The position numbers were made by a program, and so were the translations under genes. A stretch of DNA of 64,000 nucleotides. It comes from Tritrichomonas musculus. Its lineage: Eukaryota > Parabasalia > Tritrichomonadida > Tritrichomonadidae. The DNA is taken from positions 558,001-622,000 of the forward strand of contig JAPFFF010000039.1 of the NCBI GenBank assembly GCA_039105265.1. The letters run 5' to 3'. Each line of letters begins with the position of its first letter. Position 1 is the stretch's first letter. Positions 20,589 through 30,534 of the stretch are shown here, piece by piece. The notes under the pieces are model-generated. The model was given only the letters and a program-made list of their open reading frames with translations, had not been told where the DNA came from and ran no database searches.

Positions 20589-22142
20589 TGTTTTAAAATA
20601 ACGTTTTAAATTTTCTATGTTTTTTAATTACGTTTAAAATTATTTTTTTTTTTGAATAAAATTTCAATTGATTTTTTTTTGAATAGAATTCCAACATCAA
20701 ATTTTTTTGAATGGAATTTTAAAACATTGTTTTTAATTTCGTTTTATTAACAATCATTTTTTTAAATACAGTTTTAAAATCATTAATTTTTTTTTGAATA
20801 AAGTTCAATCAAATGTTTTTGTATGTCGTTTCAAAAACAATATTTTTTTTTGAATGAAATTCCAATCATTTTATTTAGCTAATAACATTTCATTTCATTT
20901 TTTTAAACGGCACACCTTTGCATATTGCTTGCTTGAATAGAAATTTGGAAATAATTGAATTATTGCTCTCAAGAAAAGACATCGATGTCAACATGAAAAT
21001 CGTTTTTTAAATCATTTTTTTTTTCTTATGAAATTTCAAATTATTTCATTTAGCTAATTGCGTTTCTAATCATTTTTTAAGTTCTTATTATGTTTCCAAT
21101 TAATTTTGTTTTAATGAAATTTTTAATCTTTTTTTTTCTAACGAAGTTTTCAATTTCTTTTTTCTTATCACATTTCAGTTTTTAAATTGTCAATAAAGTT
21201 TATTAATTTAATCATTAATCGAGTTTTAAACTTAATTTATTTTTAATTTCATTTCAACTAATATATATTTTTAAATAGAGTTCCATTTATTTAGTTTTTT
21301 ATATAATTTAAAAAAAAATTGATTTTTTTTATCGAATTTCAAATTTTTAACTTTTTGAATGATATTTCAAATTCAATGTTTGAAATGGAACAGCATTACA
21401 AATTGCTTGTATTAATGGCAATGTTGAAATTGTTCAATTGTTATTATCAAGAGAGGATGTCAAAATCAATGCAACTTTCATTTCAACTTTTTGAATTTTT
21501 AATGACATTTTCATTTTCATTTTTCATTTCATTCCAAATCATTTTTTTTAATTACATTTTAATTTAATTGTTTTAATTGCATTCATCATTTAAATGTTTA
21601 AATGACATTTTAAATATATCTTCATTTAATGACGTTTTGAATCATTTTTTTGCTAATGAAATTTCAAATATTTTTTGATTAATTACGTCTCAATTTGAAT
21701 TGTTTTAATTTCGTTTAATAATTTGTTTTTTAATACAATTCCTTATTAATTTTTATTAATTATGTTTCGACATAAATATTTTTTTTATGACATTTGAAAT
21801 CATTTTTTGATTGATGACATTTTCAATCACCACTTTTTGAATAAAATTTCTATCAAAAATTTCAATGAAATTTGATTTTTTTTTTTAATCGAATTTCAAA
21901 TCATATCATTTTAATAGAATTCTAACAATACATTTTTTAAAATATAGTTCCAAATAATCTATCGTTTTAATGAAGTTTTTATTCATGATTTTGAGTAAAG
22001 TTTTAAATATAATCTTTTTAATGGAACTGCCTTGCATATTGCTTGCCAATGTCAGAATGTTGAAATTGTTCAGTTATTGTTGTCAAGAAAGGACATTGAT
22101 CCCAATATTAAAGATAAGATTCTTATTTCTTTATTTCTATAA
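20481..22142 (+). repeat. Four ankyrin units separated by T-rich minisatellite spacers
   Basis: Ankyrin-coding islands at 20481-20588 (end of the pseudokinase), 20906-21010, 21384-21494 and 22020-22142. Islands 2-4 begin at the same codon (NGTPLHIAC, NGTALQIAC, NGTALHIAC), each keeps an open frame through LLLSR and D(I/V).(V/I/P)N, and each then runs into a stop. The spacers (317, 373 and 525 bp) are full of stops and consist of degenerate copies of a unit like TTTTTTGAATGAAATTTCAA with CATTTTTTTAATTACGTTTCAA. Boundaries do not match trichomonad intron ends (no GTAYGT or ACTAAC..AG). The islands are either exons of an odd split gene or a fast-decaying gene whose units were spread by repeat expansion. 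Confidence 0.6.
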
Positions 22143-22663
22143 TGATTATCTTTTATTTTTTTTAATGCAAAATGCCAATTGATTTTACCAAAAATGAAAT
22201 AATCAAGAATTTGATATTAACATAATAGAAAGCTATTGAAGATCAATAGCACTCGCTATTATTAAAAAATTATTTTTCATATCTCATATTTTTTTATTTA
22301 ATGTTATCGTATATTAAACTCCATTAATGAAGCTTCTTTTAATACCAAAATGGTATTAAAATAACTAATGATAAGTTTTTAAAATTGATGATTAATTGAA
22401 CTATATTATCTAATTTCATAAAATGCTAATTTTTTTTTTAATCAATTTCAGTGATTCAACACACAATAAATAACATGCTTGTAAACCAAACACATACAAA
22501 AAATATCAAATCAATACAAGAACTTTCAGATTTTTTTTTGAATAATTTTTGATCGTAAAAACAAGTTTTTGATAGAATAAAAAAATAAACGGTAAGGAAA
22601 TTTTAAAAAACATGAAAATCATTAAATATGTAAATAACTAAGTTCCATAATAAATAAACTTGT
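22143..22663. other. Spacer
   Basis: AT-rich, between the ankyrin array and a convergent minus-strand gene. Two short hairpins are visible (AAAGCTATTGAAGATCAATAG near 22230 and AATACCAAAATGGTATT near 22340). No gene. Confidence 0.5.
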
Positions 22664-23353
22664 TTAAGCATCTAACAAACATCCGATTTGATCATTATCA
22701 AACATATATTTTCCGAGATCTGAAAATCCTTCTACAAGACTTTCTGAATTATTTGAAAACATGATATCATAATCTTGATCGTAATCATTTGATATCTCAA
22801 AATCCGATTCATAGTATACATTACTATGATCGGCTTCAAATTCGTTTTCTAAAAATCCAAACGTATCAAAATCTGTTCCCTGCCTTTCAAAAAGAAGCCT
22901 CATTGATGAAGGAAGTGATTCGGCATATATTGATCCCATCGAGCCTTCTGCTGAATAAGATCTTTTCTTTGATCTATCATTAATAATATTATTGTTTTGC
23001 TTTTGGCAAAAAAAATTGTTTGACTTGTGATAACTTTTGCTTGGAAGGCTAACATGAAATGATGTATTACATTCAAGACAGCTAACTTCCATTTGACAAG
23101 AGGGATTAGTTCCACCAGGAGTGACAGCTACAGAAGAGCAGTTGGAAAGCTTAATTGAACCATTTTTGATCTTTTGGACCTTATTGCAGGTATCATTAAA
23201 GTCCAAAAAATGAGAAAATTCGATATGATTTGGAATTTGAGATTGATTAACAATTTGACCATGAATACAAATGTTATGACAGGCACAATATACCTTACAT
23301 TCCTTTTGCTTCTTAAAAGCTACTGCTTCTTGGTACATTTCCTTATCAAACAT
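22664..23353 (-). CDS. Uncharacterised protein with Cys/His clusters and acidic tail
   Basis: A 229-residue protein not recognised. Residues ~20-32 contain CKVYCACHNICIHG and residues ~86-120 contain a second group (CQMEVSCLECNTSFHV then HKSNNFFC), so up to eight Cys and several His could bind zinc in two sites. The second half is Ser-rich, then strongly acidic and Tyr/Asp-rich (YESDFEISNDYDQDYD). No signal peptide or membrane helix. Arrangement suggests a nuclear or regulatory protein with a zinc-binding head and an acidic region, but that is inference. TCAGTTTT lies ~9 bp upstream of the ATG on the minus strand and may be a variant initiator. Codon use is like that of neighbouring genes. 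Confidence 0.6.
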   Translation of the reverse strand: MFDKEMYQEAVAFKKQKECKVYCACHNICIHGQIVNQSQIPNHIEFSHFLDFNDTCNKVQKIKNGSIKLSNCSSVAVTPGGTNPSCQMEVSCLECNTSFHVSLPSKSYHKSNNFFCQKQNNNIINDRSKKRSYSAEGSMGSIYAESLPSSMRLLFERQGTDFDTFGFLENEFEADHSNVYYESDFEISNDYDQDYDIMFSNNSESLVEGFSDLGKYMFDNDQIGCLLDA

Positions 23354-24100
23354 CTGTAAAACTGATGTTAAAATCTTCTTTTATTTAAAACTTTTTCAAA
23401 TAGATTTATTTCAAAAAATAAACAGATATACATCAAATTTCAATATATTATTGAATTTTGGTTTTATAAAAAACGAAATATTTACGTTAAATAATTGAAT
23501 AGGAAAACAACTTATTTCGATAATACAATTTTTAATTAAGTTGCTCTCTAACTTTATTTTCTTGATATCAAAAAACGGATAATGCAATACATCGTGATCG
23601 TTTTTTTATATGAAATTATCAGAAAAATTAAAAATTTGACCTTAAATTAACAAAGATCGTTATTTATATTTGACCTTGATTTATTTTGCTTTAAAAAGTT
23701 TATATCTAAATTACATAGTCCACTTTTCTTTGGTTTTCCATTATTACTTCTCCATCATACTTTTTTTAAGTCATTATACGAAATATCAAAAGAAAAATAA
23801 TCGAGGAAATATTTGTAATATTATTACAAATATTATTTTTATAGGCTTCTTTATTTCTAAAGTTTTTATTTCGTTGCTCATAACATGCTATTGAGAAAAA
23901 TAACTTTTATTCGCCTAGGTTCGCATATATTATTTTTCATGGATTTTGCTTTTCATTTTTTGATCTTTATTTAAATTGAATAAATTAATTATTCTAAAAT
24001 ATTATTAAGATAATTGCTTTTTATCAAGATTTGAAGTATTTTTATTCTGCAGAATTTTTAGAAAAAGCGAAAATCAATACAAAATTGAGAAGACAAGTAA
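23354..24100. other. Shared upstream region of divergent genes
   Basis: About 750 bp between the minus-strand Cys-rich gene and the sialidase gene, so it should hold both promoters. A 74-codon frame at 23670-23894 is hydrophobic AT-rich translation and not credible. The 11-bp palindrome-like ATATTTGTAATATTATTACAAATAT lies near 23808-23834. Confidence 0.5.
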
Positions 24101-25261
24101 ATGATTTTTTTCATCATCAGTCTTTGCATTAGCTATGATGAGCCTACTGTTGTAACTATTTTCCACCCAGGTGATGAAGAATCCAAATATTACAGAATTC
24201 CAGCAATTGTTCTTGCACCAAATGGATCTTTAATCACAGCAACAGACAAACGTATTAATAATGGTGGTGATTTACCTAATAAAATCGATGTTGTTGTCAA
24301 AACAAGCCATGATGGTGGTATTACATGGGGTCCTACAAAACTAATCGCTACAGGAAACCCAAAAGGATATGGAGATTCCTCACTCGTTGTTGATCATGAA
24401 ACAGGTAATATTCTTTGTCTTTTCAATGGCAATAATGGCTTTTTCCAATCTACTTCCTCAGATCCTATCCGCAATTATATATCAATATCTAAAGACAATG
24501 GAGAAACCTGGTCAGAACCTCGTGATATTACATATATGCTCTATGGTGATGAATGCGATAATGCTGAAAGAAAAACATGGCAAGGAATGTTTCTATCTTC
24601 GGGAGCTTCTTTGCAACTCAGAAGTGGCCGTATAATGGTTGTTGGCGTTGTAAGAAAGAATGGCGTTAGTGGTATTTTTAACTATGCAGTTTATTCAGAC
24701 GATCATGGGGAAACTTGGGATATTGGTATTTCGGAAGCTTGCTCAAATGGCGATGAATCAAAAGTAGTTGAATTGAACAATGGTGATGTAATGATGAGCA
24801 TACGACACAAGCCATATCGTTTCATGGCAATCTCGCATAACAAAGGATTGACGTTTGATGCTCCAGTTGATCGTCCTGATATGGTTGATCCAGCTTGTAA
24901 TGGCGATATAATTCGTTACACTTCAACCAAAGATGGTTATGATAAGGACCGTCTCATTTTTGTAAACGATCATCATCCATCACTGAGAGAAAACCTATCG
25001 ATCAAGATTTCTTACGACGAAGGCCAAACTTGGGCAGTTTCAAAAGTTATTCATGCTGGTGACTGCTGGTATGCATCTGCTGCTATAACAAATGATGGAA
25101 AGATAGCAGTTTATTATGAAAGAGCTGAAGGCAAAGCTGCTTATATGGATGTTGTTTTAATGTCTCTTGATTGGATTACAGATGGTGCTGATACATATAC
25201 TCCTCCAAACACTCAAAAAGCAAAGAATAAGGTTGGACGCATTAGACATAGAAGAAACTAA
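24101..25261 (+). CDS. Secreted sialidase (GH33, BNR repeats)
   Basis: A 386-residue exo-sialidase that removes terminal sialic acid from glycoconjugates. It has a RIP motif (YYRIPAI, Arg32) and four Asp boxes: SHDGGITW (69-76), SKDNGETW (130-137), SDDHGETW (199-206) and SYDEGQTW (304-311). The catalytic set seems complete: Arg triad Arg32, Arg235 (SIRH) and Arg296 (SLREN), Asp49 in ATDKR, a Glu near 219-224, and a Tyr in VYYER (338-339). A short hydrophobic start (MIFFIISLCIS) serves as signal peptide. There is no membrane anchor; the C-terminus is basic (GRIRHRRN). Trichomonads are known to have sialidase activity on host mucins. The enzyme is compact, with no lectin domains. Confidence 0.93.
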   Translation: MIFFIISLCISYDEPTVVTIFHPGDEESKYYRIPAIVLAPNGSLITATDKRINNGGDLPNKIDVVVKTSHDGGITWGPTKLIATGNPKGYGDSSLVVDHETGNILCLFNGNNGFFQSTSSDPIRNYISISKDNGETWSEPRDITYMLYGDECDNAERKTWQGMFLSSGASLQLRSGRIMVVGVVRKNGVSGIFNYAVYSDDHGETWDIGISEACSNGDESKVVELNNGDVMMSIRHKPYRFMAISHNKGLTFDAPVDRPDMVDPACNGDIIRYTSTKDGYDKDRLIFVNDHHPSLRENLSIKISYDEGQTWAVSKVIHAGDCWYASAAITNDGKIAVYYERAEGKAAYMDVVLMSLDWITDGADTYTPPNTQKAKNKVGRIRHRRN

Positions 25262-25487
25262 CTTCTCAATATATAATATGGATATTATTTCATATTTTTT
25301 AAAAATAGCATTTTAAATGTTATATCTTACTTTTTTGTATTGGTTTTCCAAGTAAATCTCCGAATCTCGCTTTAGTGCTCCATAAAAATTAGGATCTGCA
25401 GAAATTATTAACGATCAATGGAGCAAAATTCTTTGCATTATGTATTATAATCTTATTTATATTAATATAATCTTGAATATTAGCAAA

Positions 25488-25569
25488 GACAACTTGGCCG
25501 AGTGGTTAAGGCGAGGGATTGCTAATCCCTTGGGCTTGTCCCGCGTGGGTTCGAATCCCATGGTTGTCG
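25488..25569 (+). tRNA. tRNA-Ser (GCT)
   Basis: An 82-nt class II tRNA with acceptor GACAACT/GGTTGTC, anticodon loop TTGCTAA (GCT), a long variable arm (GGGCTTGTCCC) and canonical T loop TTCGAAT. Ten T follow directly (25570-25579) as terminator. It reads AGC/AGT serine codons. A near-copy lies at 29967-30048. Confidence 0.95.
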
Positions 25570-25579
25570 TTTTTTTTTT

Positions 25580-26180
25580 CTTCATCTGTTTAATATTAAT
25601 GAATAACATAATACATATATAATAATTTAAATCAGATATCTTATTTATACACAATTCCAATTTCATGATGTAAATTATTCTAACAATCATAGTATTTGCT
25701 AAATTAATAATATTTTTTTGCATTTGGTACTTTTTAATTAACATTTTCAAATACGGCACTTGACTTTCTTTTCAATGCTGTAATTCTGAATGATATAGTA
25801 ATCATTTCATTACTATAAACTGTAAAGACCAAATATAAAAAACTATTAAAACAAAAGAAAGTCTCAATCATTTTTTTATTATTAATGCTGAACATACTTT
25901 TTTTATATTTACAATATGCACTCATACACCTGCTCATTCTTGATTTATGTAGATAAATGTAGATATATCATTTTATAAAAATAAAAATCATTGAAAAAGA
26001 TTCATAATATTGTGATGATTCACAAAAATATAAAAATTGAAATAAAATCAAAATAAACTTATGAATTTTTTTTAAAAAATAAATTAGAAATTTGAAATAT
26101 TTTCAATGAATAAAAATAACGGTCGAATAATAACAGAAAAAGTGAAAATAAAAAGAATACAAAAATTTAATTGAGGAATA
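25580..26180. other. Spacer upstream of the Mei2-like gene
   Basis: AT-rich, no gene recognised; minus-strand frames here are antisense to the tRNA or chance. The initiator of the next gene starts at 26181. Confidence 0.5.
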
Positions 26181-26187
26181 TCATTTT
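26181..26187 (+). promoter_or_regulatory. Initiator (Inr) motif TCATTTT
   Basis: TCATTTT begins 13 bp before the ATG of the Mei2-like gene. Trichomonad core promoters use TCA(Y)T(W) at the transcription start with very short 5' leaders, which this fits. Confidence 0.65.
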
Positions 26188-26193
26188 TCATCA

Positions 26194-27081
26194 ATGATAT
26201 ATAATACCAAAGAAGAAGAAAACTGGCAAGATTTATTAGAAACACCTCCAGAATGGAGATTTTCAGTCAGTAAAATTGATAAAGAAACCAGTTACACAGA
26301 AGAAGAATTATTATCAGTTCTTCAACCTTCAACATTTGATTTCATGAAGGAAGATGAAGAAGATCAAAAAACAAAAGAAATAAAGAAAAAAATAGAAGAA
26401 CGACAAAAAAAGGCATATGAACATGGTACATATGTTTTAAAGATGCCAAATTTTGTTGCAGATTCAATCAAATTTGAATATGCTTTCAATGAAGTTGCAA
26501 GCAGATGCATTATGATTTCAAACATTTCTGAATTTGCTACAAAAGAAGATTTGCAATTCATATTTGATAGTTTTGGACCACAAGAAACATCAGATCTTAC
26601 AAATATAAATAAAGGAATTGCATCAGTTGTTTTTTATAGCATGGAAGATGCTCAAGCTATGAGAGTTTCAACAATTTATTTATGCAACAAACAAATTATT
26701 AAAATCTTTCATCAAGAAAACGAAACAAATTACAAAGTACCCAAAAATAACGGAACAATTGTAATTTTTCGTATCCCATCAGATATCCAAGATGAAGAAT
26801 TATATAAAATTTTCTCAAAATTCGGAAAGATTCGTCAAATTCGAAGCACGCCAAACAAAGCTTCTCAGAAGTTCATCGAATATTATGATATTAGATCAGC
26901 TGATAAAGCTTTGAAGCGATACAATGGAAAACCATTGAACAAAAAGTCAAACTCAAAAGTGTCAATTGAGTTCAGTCATCCAAGCATGAAGAAGAACGTT
27001 CAAAAGTTTTACAAAAATACTTTACCAACAATTGAAAGAAACAACAAAAACAACAAAAATAACAACAAATTTCTTTATTAA
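26194..27081 (+). CDS. Mei2-like RNA-binding protein (two RRMs)
   Basis: A 295-residue protein with two RNA recognition motifs, around residues 100-170 (CIMISNISEFATKEDL as RNP2 side, GIASVVFY as RNP1 side) and 188-268 (TIVIFRIPSDIQDEELYKIF). The second RRM contains IRQIRSTPNKASQKFIEYYD and AADKAL-like RSADKALKRYNG, closely matching the Mei2 subgroup pattern IRETP.K...KFVEFYDVRAA. The N-terminal ~95 residues are acidic with a charged helix, and the C-terminus is an Asn/Lys tail. It binds RNA, presumably nuclear or cytoplasmic; in fungi and plants Mei2 proteins act in meiosis and growth. The large C-terminal third RRM of true Mei2 proteins is absent. Expression probably starts at the Inr 13 bp upstream. 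Confidence 0.75.
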   Translation: MIYNTKEEENWQDLLETPPEWRFSVSKIDKETSYTEEELLSVLQPSTFDFMKEDEEDQKTKEIKKKIEERQKKAYEHGTYVLKMPNFVADSIKFEYAFNEVASRCIMISNISEFATKEDLQFIFDSFGPQETSDLTNINKGIASVVFYSMEDAQAMRVSTIYLCNKQIIKIFHQENETNYKVPKNNGTIVIFRIPSDIQDEELYKIFSKFGKIRQIRSTPNKASQKFIEYYDIRSADKALKRYNGKPLNKKSNSKVSIEFSHPSMKKNVQKFYKNTLPTIERNNKNNKNNNKFLY

Positions 27082-27592
27082 TTAATCTGCTTAAAAATTA
27101 TTGCTGTTTTTAATTTATCATGTAATAAAAATAGATTTTTGCTTTTATTAAATTTGTATCTACGTCTTTATTTTACCTATTTTTAAGTGTTCATGCTTTT
27201 GTTGTAATAAGATAGATTCACACTCTCAAATTTGAGCAAAGAAATCAAAAATTATCACTCTTCAATAATTGAAAAAAGTGCAAGATTACGTAAACTACGT
27301 TACCAAAGAATGGAATGAGAATTTTTTTTTAACATTTAAAAGCAAGATACATATTTGATTCATGATTAAGATAAAATAAATACCATCATTCATTCTACTA
27401 AAATGTTTTTATTTTGCTACCACAATAATAGAAGAATTCAAACCACAATGCAAATATTGAATTGCATATGCTTAAAAAGTGGCATATAATTTACAAATTA
27501 ATACATCTTTTTCTTCATATATATGATTAAAACTTTTAAGAAATTGAAAAATAAACAAAAAAGGCAAGAAAAAAATTAATATATATATTGTT
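27082..27592. other. Spacer between convergent genes
   Basis: AT-rich 3' flanks of the Mei2-like and beta-amylase genes. No gene, repeat or RNA recognised. Confidence 0.5.
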
Positions 27593-28945
27593 TTAATCAG
27601 AACTAAAATCTTCTTCTTCCTCTTCTTCTTCTTCATAAATTTCTTCCTCTTCTTCTTCAACGAAGACATAATCGTCAGGCGGATAAGTTGTGCTATGCAT
27701 TTTCTCTACTAATTTTTGGAAATTACTCCAAGTTTTCTTCGTATCCATCAATTTACGAGTCATTCTTAAGAATGTGAATTCTTTCAAACCTTTACCAGTC
27801 CAACTTATAATTTGATTGTAAGAATTCCAATCATAATTTTCAATTGCATTTTCACCTTCGAAATTGAGACCGTTTTCTTTAGCTGCATTAAGGACATCTT
27901 GAACTAATGATGCTGGTTCTGATTTTGCCTTCTTATCTGTACCACGCATTTCTAAGCAAGTGAAGCAAAGAGCAATATTGAATTCTTTGAACATTTTTGC
28001 AATGTTTCCATAACCATCATTTCCGTTAGAATTGTAGAATCCTGCAGTTGCTTCAGCTGCTCTTGACTCGGTTAAATAAAGCCAATGTATTCCAGATATT
28101 TTACCGGATAAATGCACGCTTGGGAAAACTTCACGGGCAATTTTAAGTACATTTCTTCCGTGTTCAATGAGTTTCTTTTCATACCAACTTAAGAAGAATT
28201 TACCATATTCGGTTTTATAAGTTTTTCGCCAAAATTTAGGCTTCCTTGGTGTAACCTTGTAGCTTTTACCAGTAAGTCTTGGAAGATGCCTCCATTCTGG
28301 ATGGCCTGCTTCTTCAGCATCTTTCTTAAACATAGCTTTAAACTGTTCATCGTAGCATTGGAATGTACCAACAAATGGATACTCCCACCTTGAAAGGAGA
28401 TATGATGGATAACGAAGTTCTCCGCATGGGCCGAGACCAACTTCAATTTCTGAAATTACTTTTGAATCAAGATAATCTTTGAAATGGTCACGGAAATTAG
28501 CCATGAAATCGCGATACATTTCCAAAGGAGTTCTATCTCCAATTTTAATATTATCATATGCAAAAGATATGTATTCATTGTCTGTTTGCTTGAATTTATC
28601 GACAAAGTATGGTTTAACATCATTTTCGAAAACAAATTTTGGTATAGGAATATTAACTGTATCACCAATATTTCCAGCGCATTGATGGAAACTTAAAACT
28701 GTAACAATTTCGAGTCCGCTATCTTTTATTACTTTGAATACTTGATCATATCCTTCCCATTTATATTTTCTTGGTTTCGACTCAACTAGACCCCACCAAA
28801 CATCAATCATAACACCGTCTACTTTGCCTTCTTTTAATTTTTTGCACCATCTTGTAAATCTGGGAAGATAAGTAGGGAGACCATCATTGTTTAATATGTC
28901 AAGTGGAGCCATAACATAAACTTTGCAGGATTTGTTCACTGTCAT
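27593..28945 (-). CDS. Beta-amylase (GH14)
   Basis: A 450-residue exo-hydrolase that releases maltose from the non-reducing ends of starch or glycogen. Family landmarks in order: VYVMAPLDI at the N-terminus, DGVMIDVWWGLVE (43-55), the HQC.GN loop (87-92), GPCGELRYPSY with the catalytic acid Glu176, GIHW, and a GENA motif holding the second catalytic Glu near residue 370. The length fits the family. There is no signal peptide in this start, so the enzyme appears cytosolic unless the start lies further out. The last ~25 residues are almost pure Glu (coding minisatellite GAA/GAG), which is unusual for the family. An Inr TCATTTT lies 16 bp upstream of the ATG. Probable role: use of glycogen or ingested starch. 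Confidence 0.93.
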   Translation of the reverse strand: MTVNKSCKVYVMAPLDILNNDGLPTYLPRFTRWCKKLKEGKVDGVMIDVWWGLVESKPRKYKWEGYDQVFKVIKDSGLEIVTVLSFHQCAGNIGDTVNIPIPKFVFENDVKPYFVDKFKQTDNEYISFAYDNIKIGDRTPLEMYRDFMANFRDHFKDYLDSKVISEIEVGLGPCGELRYPSYLLSRWEYPFVGTFQCYDEQFKAMFKKDAEEAGHPEWRHLPRLTGKSYKVTPRKPKFWRKTYKTEYGKFFLSWYEKKLIEHGRNVLKIAREVFPSVHLSGKISGIHWLYLTESRAAEATAGFYNSNGNDGYGNIAKMFKEFNIALCFTCLEMRGTDKKAKSEPASLVQDVLNAAKENGLNFEGENAIENYDWNSYNQIISWTGKGLKEFTFLRMTRKLMDTKKTWSNFQKLVEKMHSTTYPPDDYVFVEEEEEEIYEEEEEEEEDFSSD

Positions 28946-28960
28946 CTGAAAAGCTTAAAA

Positions 28961-28967
28961 AAAATGA
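28961..28967 (-). promoter_or_regulatory. Initiator (Inr) motif TCATTTT
   Basis: On the minus strand TCATTTT lies about 20 bp before the beta-amylase ATG, the position expected for a trichomonad initiator with a very short leader. Confidence 0.65.
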
Positions 28968-29966
28968 AATGTATTTAAGATAAAAACTATAATATTTTTT
29001 TTATCAATATTATCTATCTTCAATTTTTTCAATTGCATCTACATAAACATTACAATTTTTGAATGTAATAAATATCACATAAATAATCTTGAAAATTTAA
29101 TTTTATTATATCTTTATAAAAAATAAATATTTTAATTGTAATTTTTTATAAAAGAATTAAAGTAATTTTATTTATTATTTAAAACAATTATGAATATCAT
29201 TTTTTTTTAAAAATAAGGTCTTTTAACTTATATTTTTTTTTTTCAATGTAAAATGAAATTGAAATAAGTAATTTTTGAAAAAGTTAAAACCTGAAACGAC
29301 TCGGTGGTATAATTGCATACGATAAAGCCAATTTTTATAGTTTTATTTAATATATTATAGTTCTCTCAAAAATATATGTTTTGAAAAATAATATTTTTAT
29401 TTAATTAACTAATTTTATTTTTTATTTTTTAAGATAATTATATTTTATTATCATAATAAAGTGACTTATCATCGACAAATAAACCTTATCGAAAAGTTAT
29501 TTTATCCTTATTAATTGCATATTTCTATGAAAAACAAAGATTGTTGCCTCTTGCTAAATATTTTTAAACACTACAAATTCATCAGGAAAGAATTTTATGA
29601 ACAAATTTCTGATATCATATTAGTTAAGACTTCTTTAAAAAATACAATATTCTTTACTATTTGTTCTTTTATAAGTTAAGGTTGGAATATATTAGATAAA
29701 AAACGGTCTTTATGGAAAAATGCGGAATTTCAAAAAAAAAAATTCAATGTGTAAATAGCCAATTCATTCAAATTCGCAAATTTTGAATGCACATTCTGAA
29801 AAAAAAAAAAAAAAAAAAAAAACATTCTCCTTTTTTATAACCTTGAATATTTTCATTTGCAAAACGTCATCTTTCATTATTAAGAAAATGATTTCAATTT
29901 TAAAAATGTTTTTAAAAAAATCGAATTAATCGTTTATATTAAACAATATTATTGAATGATATCAAA
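28968..29966. other. Spacer between beta-amylase and tRNA-Ser
   Basis: About 1 kb, AT-rich, with a 24-nt A run (29799-29822). No gene found. Confidence 0.5.
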
Positions 29967-30048
29967 GACAACTTGGCCGAGTGGTTAAGGCGAGGGATTG
30001 CTAATCCCTTGGGCTTGTTCCGCGTGGGTCCGAATCTCATGGTTGTCG
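29967..30048 (+). tRNA. tRNA-Ser (GCT), variant copy
   Basis: Identical to the tRNA at 25488-25569 over the 5' 60 nt apart from one change in the variable arm (C to T, weakening it). It has two further changes in the T arm: loop TTCGAAT becomes TCCGAAT, altering the conserved T54/T55 pair region, and a stem C becomes T. It is followed by TTTTTTT. It may be a functional minor copy or a tRNA pseudogene; the altered T loop favours the latter. Confidence 0.75.
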
Positions 30049-30376
30049 TTTTTTTATAGAATTTTTTAAATTACTTTTATTAACATTACAATTTTCAATC
30101 AAGGTTTGATGAGTTTTCTTTATTATATACACCGAATGCTTCATCAAATGATTCATGAAATTTATCTAATCGGTATCACAAAGATTTTTTTTTATAAGTA
30201 ATAAAATCTTTTTTAAAAAAGGTTTCCAAGTTCAATTTTATATTTAAGATTATTTTAGTATAATCTATATTTAAGTACATATTTAATTGATTCATCAAAT
30301 CCTCCAAATCCTGAATGAATAATAATTTAAAAATAAATTATTTATCATTTATATTAAAATATTTGAGTTAACAGCG

Positions 30377-30464
30377 CCGCTCTTAGCTCAGTGGTAGAGC
30401 ATGTGACTGTAGTATTCAAATTGTAGTCATCACAGGGTCGCCGGTTCGATTCCAGCAGCGCGGA
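30377..30464 (+). tRNA. tRNA-Tyr (GTA) with a 16-nt intron
   Basis: Acceptor CCGCTCT/AGCGCGG (one mismatch), D arm GCTC..GAGC, anticodon stem TGTGA/TCACA, anticodon GTA at 30409-30411, intron TATTCAAATTGTAGTC at 30413-30428 in the canonical place after position 37, T arm GCCGG-TTCGATT-CCAGC (one C-A mismatch), discriminator A. Total 88 nt, 72 after splicing. A T run follows at once. The two stem mismatches may be tolerated or may mark early decay. Confidence 0.85.
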
Positions 30465-30534
30465 TTTTTTTTACAAACTTTTTTTATTTCAATAATAAAC
30501 GTTTTTTATTGAAAAAGCCAATTAAAAAGAATTC

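Noticed and set aside
20589-22019. Ordinary spliceosomal introns between the ankyrin islands
   Set aside because: No trichomonad splice consensus at any boundary, and lengths of 317-525 bp exceed the usual short introns. Left open only as an unknown mechanism.
21319-22182. Plus-strand frames of 70-82 codons in the ankyrin region
   Set aside because: They read the islands out of frame with poly-Phe/Leu from the T-rich spacer.
25440-25759. Open frames on both strands over tRNA-Ser
   Set aside because: They translate the tRNA itself and its antisense; no independent coding signal.
27472-27669. 65-codon minus-strand frame at the beta-amylase 3' end
   Set aside because: Out-of-frame reading of the poly-Glu tail plus AT-rich spacer.
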